Positions 36,705-41,641 of a DNA stretch of 41,641 bases are shown here, piece after piece. The stretch spans positions 1-41,641 of the forward strand of contig CACJAW010000018.1 of assembly GCA_902591495.1 (NCBI GenBank). The letters run 5' to 3'. The translations under genes and the position numbers were made by a program. Below the pieces are notes generated by a model that had not been told where the DNA came from, ran no database searches, and saw only the letters and a list, made by a program, of their open reading frames with translations. Source of the stretch: an uncultured Pseudohongiella sp. (GTDB lineage Bacteria > Pseudomonadota > Gammaproteobacteria > Pseudomonadales > Pseudohongiellaceae). How positions within the stretch are numbered: the first letter of the stretch is position 1; each line of letters starts with the position of its first letter.

Positions 36705-37343
36705 GTGTCTAAAACAACGAACGACAAAAAATTTAACGCACTTTTAAAATTTTTTGAAACAGAGAAAGCCAAGAACCCCAAAAGAATCTTTCATCCAGAT
36801 CTAGAAGTCTATAATTCAATTATTAATGAGGATTCGTTAAAACAGGCCTCTGTCTTGATTGCGGTTACAAGACCGACAGCCCAAGCCGATAGCCAAATAG
36901 TGCTGACGGTAAGGTCTGCAGACCTAAAAAGCCATGCTGGTCAAATCAGCTTACCCGGAGGCAAGCGTGAAAGTGCCGACTCGGATGCTGTGGCAACTGC
37001 TCTCAGAGAAAGTGAAGAGGAAATTGGACTCCCTCCCAATGAAGTCAAAGTCTTAGGTAAGCTGGGCGATCTAGCACTACCTTCTGGCTATTTAGTTACT
37101 CCTATCGTTGGTCTAATAAATGCGGGACTTCACTTTATTCGCCAAGAAGACGAGGTTGAAGATATTTTTAAAGCACCACTTAGCTTAATCTTAGAAATTC
37201 CGTCATACAAAAGGTCAAAAGTTGAATTTAAAGGAAAAGAAAGAACAATTCTTGAAATCCAGTATGGATGCTATCGAATTTGGGGAGCGACGGCCGCAAT
37301 TTTATTTAATCTAGCGCAAAACGTCAGTCAAAAATCAATCTGA
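36705..37343 (+). CDS. Nudix hydrolase, CoA pyrophosphatase (NudL-like)
   Basis: The 212-residue frame opens with GTG at 36705; an in-frame stop lies ten bases upstream and no other Met codon exists early, so GTG is the likely start. The family stretch SHAGQISLPGGKRE leads into a full Nudix box GGKRESADSDAVATALRESE ending EEIGL. The UPF0035/NudL pattern (HxGQxxxPGG) points to CoA or acyl-CoA pyrophosphate cleavage with a divalent metal. It ends exactly where the convergent anion-transporter gene ends, with no spacer. Confidence 0.9.
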   Translation: MSKTTNDKKFNALLKFFETEKAKNPKRIFHPDLEVYNSIINEDSLKQASVLIAVTRPTAQADSQIVLTVRSADLKSHAGQISLPGGKRESADSDAVATALRESEEEIGLPPNEVKVLGKLGDLALPSGYLVTPIVGLINAGLHFIRQEDEVEDIFKAPLSLILEIPSYKRSKVEFKGKERTILEIQYGCYRIWGATAAILFNLAQNVSQKSI

Positions 37344-39041
37344 TTAAGGCATAGCCCACGCCGGCAATTGACCAAGAACATCAAAGGTTAAATGACCGAG
37401 CGTGTATACAAAAAACGTTAGTAAGAACACAGATAGTATATCCAACCATATGCCAGCTATGACCATCTTCATTATTGGTATCCTACCCGTTCCGTAAACT
37501 ATTGCATTAGCCGGCGTAGATACTGGCAACATGAAAGCGCAGGAGGCCGCCAGAGTTGTCGGAATCAAAAGTAACAAAGGATGAGCCTCGATAGCCTGGG
37601 CAAGACTTGCCATAATTGGCACAGCTAGTGTGATCGTAGCTGTGTTTGAAGCCACCTCGGTCAGGCCTGTAATAAATGCAACAGTGCTCATCACAATAAC
37701 GAGCTGCTCTGCATCACCGAGGAGGGTCGCGAGCTGTGCAGCAATGTAATCTGACAAGCCAGAGGTTCCAAAACCCTTTGCAATTGCCAATCCTCCGCCA
37801 AAAAGCAATAAAATTCCCCAGGGAACGCGTTTTGCGTCTTCCCAGTCCATCAATCTCCCACCATTTTCTTTGGCTGCTGGAATCATGAATAATGTAAGCG
37901 CTACAGCAACTGAAACGCTGCCATCATCAATCATAAATCCAACAGGTGATGATCCTGCTGCTGCAAGCAGTTTATCTAAATAGTAGCTCCAGCCAAAAAG
38001 ATCTACTTCTGGTCCAAATAACCTTTCCTTACGAGTCATCAACAGCAAGGCAAAACTAACAAAAACAGCCGTCACTCGTTTTTCCTCAGTAGACATAGGG
38101 CCTAATTTTTTAATTTCACTTTGAATAAACTCTTTGCCACTAAAGGGAGTACTGCTTGGCAAGGGGAAAACTACTCTAGTTAATAAAAACCAGGCAATCA
38201 TCATGTATATAAAACTCATAGGCAGCGCAAAAAGCATCCAAGTAGCAAATGTGATATCTGGCGCTTCTGGAAACAATTGAGACATTTGAGTGATTAGAAT
38301 GCCATTGGGTGGCGTTCCGATTAGCGTAGCGAATCCACCTATAGATGCACCATAAGCGATACCTAGGAGTAACGTAAGCGAAAAGTTGTCCGCTCTGGGA
38401 TCAATCTTTCCACCCTTCTTCAGAATATCCTTATTCAACTCCTCATAAAGAAGGACTAATGACATTCCCATGGGCATCAGCATAAGTGCCGTAGCTGTAT
38501 TTGATAACCACATTGAGAGGAACCCGGTCGCAATCATAAATCCGAGCACCAAACGGTGCGGCTGCCCTCCAATTATCCGTAAAATATTTAACGCTATCCT
38601 CTTATGTAGATTCCATTTCTCTACAGCTACAGCGAGAATAAAACCGCCCATGAAGAGTAGGATGATCCAGTCCATATACTGGTTGGCGACATTTGGAAAA
38701 ATGATATCGAAGTCTGTTGCACTGAATCCTTCGGAGAATGTAGCGCTCTCAAGATTTATGCGATTACCTGCAGGCAATTCTCTTCCGCGCATGATTCCTA
38801 AGAGGGGGAATAATATAATTGGAAGCAGAGCCGTGGCTGATAGAGGAATTGCCTCAGTAATCCACCAGATAGCCATCAATAGAATAACTGCTGCCATTCG
38901 AGTGACTAAGGGATTAGCCGGATCTAGTTCAACGAAAAGTATCATCGAAATAAAAACAAGCGGACCGAGCCAGAGTCCTATCTTACTCCTCATTGGAGTC
39001 TCAGCTGGTACTAAAGAATTTTCCTCTGTAGCAGTACTCAT
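37344..39041 (-). CDS. SLC13/DASS family sodium:anion (dicarboxylate-type) transporter
   Basis: The 565-residue membrane protein has about a dozen hydrophobic helices and two SNT substrate/sodium motifs: SNTATALMLMPM at residues 180-191 and SNTATITLAVPIM in the C-terminal half. The pair and the hairpin loops are diagnostic of DASS transporters, which use the sodium gradient to import C4-dicarboxylates, citrate, sulfate or phosphate. The substrate is not assignable; the SNT/SNT pair fits a carboxylate transporter. It abuts the Nudix gene (convergent) and follows the dienelactone hydrolase gene by 31 bases. Confidence 0.93.
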   Translation of the reverse strand: MSTATEENSLVPAETPMRSKIGLWLGPLVFISMILFVELDPANPLVTRMAAVILLMAIWWITEAIPLSATALLPIILFPLLGIMRGRELPAGNRINLESATFSEGFSATDFDIIFPNVANQYMDWIILLFMGGFILAVAVEKWNLHKRIALNILRIIGGQPHRLVLGFMIATGFLSMWLSNTATALMLMPMGMSLVLLYEELNKDILKKGGKIDPRADNFSLTLLLGIAYGASIGGFATLIGTPPNGILITQMSQLFPEAPDITFATWMLFALPMSFIYMMIAWFLLTRVVFPLPSSTPFSGKEFIQSEIKKLGPMSTEEKRVTAVFVSFALLLMTRKERLFGPEVDLFGWSYYLDKLLAAAGSSPVGFMIDDGSVSVAVALTLFMIPAAKENGGRLMDWEDAKRVPWGILLLFGGGLAIAKGFGTSGLSDYIAAQLATLLGDAEQLVIVMSTVAFITGLTEVASNTATITLAVPIMASLAQAIEAHPLLLLIPTTLAASCAFMLPVSTPANAIVYGTGRIPIMKMVIAGIWLDILSVFLLTFFVYTLGHLTFDVLGQLPAWAMP

Positions 39042-39072
39042 AATTTTTATTGTTCTGACCGCTTACGGAATT

Positions 39073-39783
39073 TTAGAATATTTCATCTAAGAAATTAGCA
39101 AGTGCCTGATAAGTTCTCCTCTCAGCGACTTCATCATACATAGTTCCGAAATCTGGATTGTTAGCGGCTGGATTGGTAAACGCATGCATAGTATTCCCGT
39201 AGGCATGCACCTGCCAATCTGCTCCGGCTTTTGTCATCTCCGTTTCGAAAGCTAGAACTTGATCAGGAGGCACCATTGGATCTTCGTGACCATGTAAACA
39301 AAGGATCTTAGCTTTGATCTCCTTGTTAGGGATATCACCGGGGGAGAAAATTCCATGAATGCTAATTACCCCAGCAACGTCCGCACCCGATCTAGCTAGC
39401 TCAAGAACACACATACCACCGAAACAGTAACCCATAGCGGCAACCTTACTTGCATCCACTTGAGACAAATTCCGACCCGCTTCTAAAGCCGCTGTAATTC
39501 TATCTCTTAACATGGCTCGATCAGACGCAAAAGGATCCATGAGAGATGAATTTAGCTCTACATCCCCATCGCTACCGAATACGCCCTTGCCGTACATATC
39601 AACAGCCATTCCAACATATCCCATTCCCGCAACACGCTCCGCCGCTTTGCAGGCAAAATCCCTGCGCCCACTCCAATCATGGACCACCAAAACGAGTGGT
39701 TTTAGAGAGTCAGCCTCCTCATAAGCAACAAAAGCCTCTAGCTCCGCGCTACCGTCGTTATAATCTATAAGCTCTTTTTTCAT
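39073..39783 (-). CDS. Dienelactone hydrolase family protein
   Basis: The 236-residue cytosolic alpha/beta hydrolase has the Cys-type nucleophile elbow GYCFGG (Cys120), Asp168 in HGHEDPMVP and His200 in GNTMHAF, the triad typical of dienelactone hydrolases. The opening LVLVVHDWSGR is the oxyanion strand. These enzymes hydrolyse lactones or small esters. It is 31 bases upstream of the DASS transporter gene on the same strand, so a joint role in uptake and use of an organic acid or lactone is possible but inferred. Confidence 0.92.
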   Translation of the reverse strand: MKKELIDYNDGSAELEAFVAYEEADSLKPLVLVVHDWSGRRDFACKAAERVAGMGYVGMAVDMYGKGVFGSDGDVELNSSLMDPFASDRAMLRDRITAALEAGRNLSQVDASKVAAMGYCFGGMCVLELARSGADVAGVISIHGIFSPGDIPNKEIKAKILCLHGHEDPMVPPDQVLAFETEMTKAGADWQVHAYGNTMHAFTNPAANNPDFGTMYDEVAERRTYQALANFLDEIF

Positions 39784-39833
39784 CTTTTAACCCATATCCA
39801 ATGAAAATGTTTCAGACTTTTTATAGGCCTCAT

Positions 39834-40313
39834 TTATAACAAATCTAGTATTGCCTCAGCTGAACTAACTTTGATCTCACCAGGCGCTTCTATCGCTAAA
39901 TGTGTAACAACACCATCATCAACAATCATTCCAAACCTCTGCGCTCGCGTACCCATACCGAAGCCACTGGCATCCAGCTCAAGTCCGATAGCGCGGGTAA
40001 ATTCTCCATTACCATCCGCCAGCATAAGGAGCTGTTCGGCATTTTGAGCCTCTCCCCATGCCCCCATGACAAACGCATCATTAACAGACATACAAACTAT
40101 CTCATCAACGCCCTTACCCTTAATCGCATCAGCATTAATTACAAAACCTGGCAAATGAGTCATGGAACAACCCGGTGTAAAAGCTCCCGGTACAGCGAAA
40201 AATACCACCTTTTTACCAGCAAAAACTTCGTTGCTGCTTATTTCTTTCGGACCATCATCTGTCATCGTTTTGAAATTAACTGATGGCACCTTCTCTCCGA
40301 CCTGAATCGTCAT
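39834..40313 (-). CDS. Peroxiredoxin (Prx5-type, cytosolic)
   Basis: The 159-residue protein has the Prx5 motif VPGAFTPGCS with peroxidatic Cys49 and the following SMTHLPGF. It has no signal peptide. A second Cys at 74 may or may not serve as resolving residue. It reduces hydrogen and alkyl peroxides using glutathione, glutaredoxin or thioredoxin. The start ATG follows AGGAGAG at good spacing. In contrast to the periplasmic peroxiredoxin at about 15.5 kb, this one uses Cys. Confidence 0.94.
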   Translation of the reverse strand: MTIQVGEKVPSVNFKTMTDDGPKEISSNEVFAGKKVVFFAVPGAFTPGCSMTHLPGFVINADAIKGKGVDEIVCMSVNDAFVMGAWGEAQNAEQLLMLADGNGEFTRAIGLELDASGFGMGTRAQRFGMIVDDGVVTHLAIEAPGEIKVSSAEAILDLL

Positions 40314-40456
40314 TCATACTCTCCTAAAATTCTTATGCTCAATTAGTCTGCACTGATACTAACAAATTCATTATTGCATATCAGAAAATCATGAAAAGCT
40401 AGCGACATTTGGGCGAACTCTTCAAGATCCGAAATGATAATTCAATCTCTCGACAC

Positions 40457-41251
40457 TTAATAGTCGGAATTAAGTACACTATTTATCCATTCGACATGTA
40501 AAGACACACGTTCATAAACTGCAACGGAACCGTATTGTCCCTGAGTTTCCTCAGAAAAGTCAGGACCCTCTACCTGGCCCACAGAAACACCAGCAAGGAG
40601 TAAACCCTCTGATGTCTCAAGAAAAGCCGGACCACCGCTGTCACCTAGACCTAGCGTTCCTTCGAGTGGCAACGCGGCGCTATTTAGCTGACGGGGATCG
40701 TCAAAAAAAGAGAACAGCCTTTGATCAGCTTGGGTAATTCTATTCTTGGCTTGACGCTTTGTCCCGTCATCATACTGCCTGCCTGTAGTACCTAATCCAA
40801 AATAGCCCCAACCAACCAAGGTAACAATTTCTCCGAGTTCATCTGCTTTGGTGTTCACAGAAATTGGTGTAGGGTAATTTACCTCTTGAACAAACCGAAG
40901 GAGAGCGAGATCAACCTCAGGGGTTTTCAGGGAAGTAAAATCTGGATGGAGCATGACACGATCAATACTTCTTGGAACATTAGCAATCTCTACCAGAAAT
41001 TCGTCTCCGTTTCCGATAACAGATCCGAGCGAGGTCTCACTAACGCAATGCGCGGCAGTGAGAGCCCACCGATTTGATATTAACGTTGCGCCGCATACTT
41101 TCCTCTGACCTTGTAGTTCTAAATAAAATACCTGAGAAAAGTTACTTGCTCGCAAGGTGTAGTCTCCGGGAGCAACGTCATGTCTGATAACAATTCCGTA
41201 GCTTTGAAGAGCGAACAGACTAACCAAGCAAACTAACAATAAACCCCTCAT
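40457..41251 (-). CDS. Secreted trypsin-like serine protease (S1)
   Basis: The 264-residue protein has a signal peptide to about residue 19 and a chymotrypsin-fold catalytic domain with His68 (LTAAHC), Asp114 (DLALL) and Ser205 (GLGDSGGP). A CGATL block with Cys53 makes the usual disulfide to Cys69. It ends EWINSVL as in S1 enzymes. It likely acts in the periplasm or outside the cell on proteins. Its first codons overlap the end of the upstream small membrane protein gene by four bases (ATGA), so the two are coupled. Confidence 0.93.
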   Translation of the reverse strand: MRGLLLVCLVSLFALQSYGIVIRHDVAPGDYTLRASNFSQVFYLELQGQRKVCGATLISNRWALTAAHCVSETSLGSVIGNGDEFLVEIANVPRSIDRVMLHPDFTSLKTPEVDLALLRFVQEVNYPTPISVNTKADELGEIVTLVGWGYFGLGTTGRQYDDGTKRQAKNRITQADQRLFSFFDDPRQLNSAALPLEGTLGLGDSGGPAFLETSEGLLLAGVSVGQVEGPDFSEETQGQYGSVAVYERVSLHVEWINSVLNSDY

Positions 41252-41460
41252 TCTGGTGCCTCTCTGTTAAGTTTTACGTGGGATTTATTTCGTCGCAAAG
41301 GCCTCAAATTGGGCTTGTATTTTGACTTAACTGAGATTTGAAATATTCTCACCATGCGATGAGCTACTACGATAACCGTAATTATAATAAAAACTAGAAT
41401 TGTTGCTGCCAGCCATTGCTCTGCTGTCCAGCCACTCGAATCAATTAATCTCGAAAGCAT
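41248..41460 (-). CDS. Small single-pass membrane protein (70 aa)
   Basis: The 70-residue protein has one transmembrane helix (about residues 18-36: WLAATILVFIIITVIVVAH) followed by a very basic tail (KSKYKPNLRPLRRNKSHVKL). No family is recognised. Its last codons overlap the start of the secreted protease gene by four bases, which strongly supports that it is translated. A role in regulating or placing the protease is possible but unproven. Confidence 0.75.
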   Translation of the reverse strand: MLSRLIDSSGWTAEQWLAATILVFIIITVIVVAHRMVRIFQISVKSKYKPNLRPLRRNKSHVKLNREAPE

Positions 41461-41526
41461 AATAAAATCCTAGAAACCAATCGAAGCCTAAACCTTACAT
41501 TCAAGCAAGACAACTTTAATAGAAAA

Positions 41527-41641
41527 TTACGAATTGTTGGCCATTTCCGAGACAAGCTTTTCGATCTTAGATAACCGCTCCACGGGGTCATTTAACTCCA
41601 GAAGTTCCTGCCTTACATCAATCCCAAGGGGTATCAACTCG
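41527..41641 (-). CDS. C-terminal end of a probable LON-substrate-binding-domain protein (partial)
   Basis: The frame runs off the right edge. The visible 37 residues end in LGIDVRQELLELNDPVERLS then KIEKLVSEMANNS. The pattern KQxLLExxDPxxRLxxL is typical of the end of the LON N-terminal substrate-binding domain, found as a small stand-alone protein in many Gammaproteobacteria. With only the tail visible this is a tentative call. Confidence 0.5.
   Translation of the reverse strand, partial: ELIPLGIDVRQELLELNDPVERLSKIEKLVSEMANNS

Noticed and set aside
39834..40313. Second selenoprotein among the peroxiredoxins
   Set aside because: This Prx5-type protein has a normal Cys codon at residue 49 and no in-frame TGA.
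1..41641. CRISPR arrays, tRNA or rRNA genes, insertion sequences, prophage
   Set aside because: No regularly spaced repeats, no cloverleaf or rRNA sequence and no transposase, integrase or phage genes were recognised anywhere in the window.

Overview
The window looks like a chromosomal segment of a free-living, probably marine, gammaproteobacterium-like heterotroph. This is inferred from the moderately AT-rich sequence, the gammaproteobacterial style of the PQQ genes, two TonB-dependent receptors, many Sec- or Tat-exported proteins, and a selenocysteine codon in a peroxiredoxin. No rRNA, tRNA, insertion sequence, prophage or CRISPR array is visible.

Left part (1-9.3 kb). A quinoprotein dehydrogenase cut by the window edge converges on a two-gene operon of DUF1592-type cytochrome-like and DUF1552-type Tat proteins. 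Then come a large TonB-dependent receptor with a strong terminator, a VOC-fold protein, an exported protein of unknown role and an overlooked 42-residue membrane peptide.

Middle part (9.3-18 kb, mostly minus strand). This holds a Gfo/Idh/MocA oxidoreductase, a PaaI-type thioesterase, the tRNA hydroxylase TrhO, a secreted cupin, a 3-mercaptopyruvate sulfurtransferase, a DUF3014 protein, an exported peroxiredoxin, an exported TPR-like protein and an exported cyclase-family hydrolase. In the peroxiredoxin the peroxidatic position is an in-frame TGA followed by a SECIS-like hairpin.

Right-centre part (18-28.9 kb). A second complete quinoprotein dehydrogenase is followed by a lectin-like exported protein. 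Next are a GST, a probable inactive S41 protease, an aldehyde dehydrogenase with a VOC protein, a minus-strand NMO-SDR-hydrolase operon, and an MFS exporter.

PQQ locus (28.9-36.7 kb). A cytosolic S9 peptidase lies upstream of pqqA (23 codons), followed by an intrinsic terminator, then pqqB, pqqD, pqqE, pqqC and a TonB-dependent receptor with some resemblance to the PQQ transporter PqqU/YncD. Together with the two quinoproteins this gives a cofactor circuit: synthesis, possible precursor proteolysis, possible recapture of PQQ, and periplasmic users.

Right end (36.7-41.6 kb). This part carries a Nudix CoA pyrophosphatase-like protein, an SLC13/DASS anion transporter, a dienelactone hydrolase, a Prx5-type peroxiredoxin, a secreted trypsin-like protease overlapping a small membrane protein gene, and the tail of a probable LON-domain protein.
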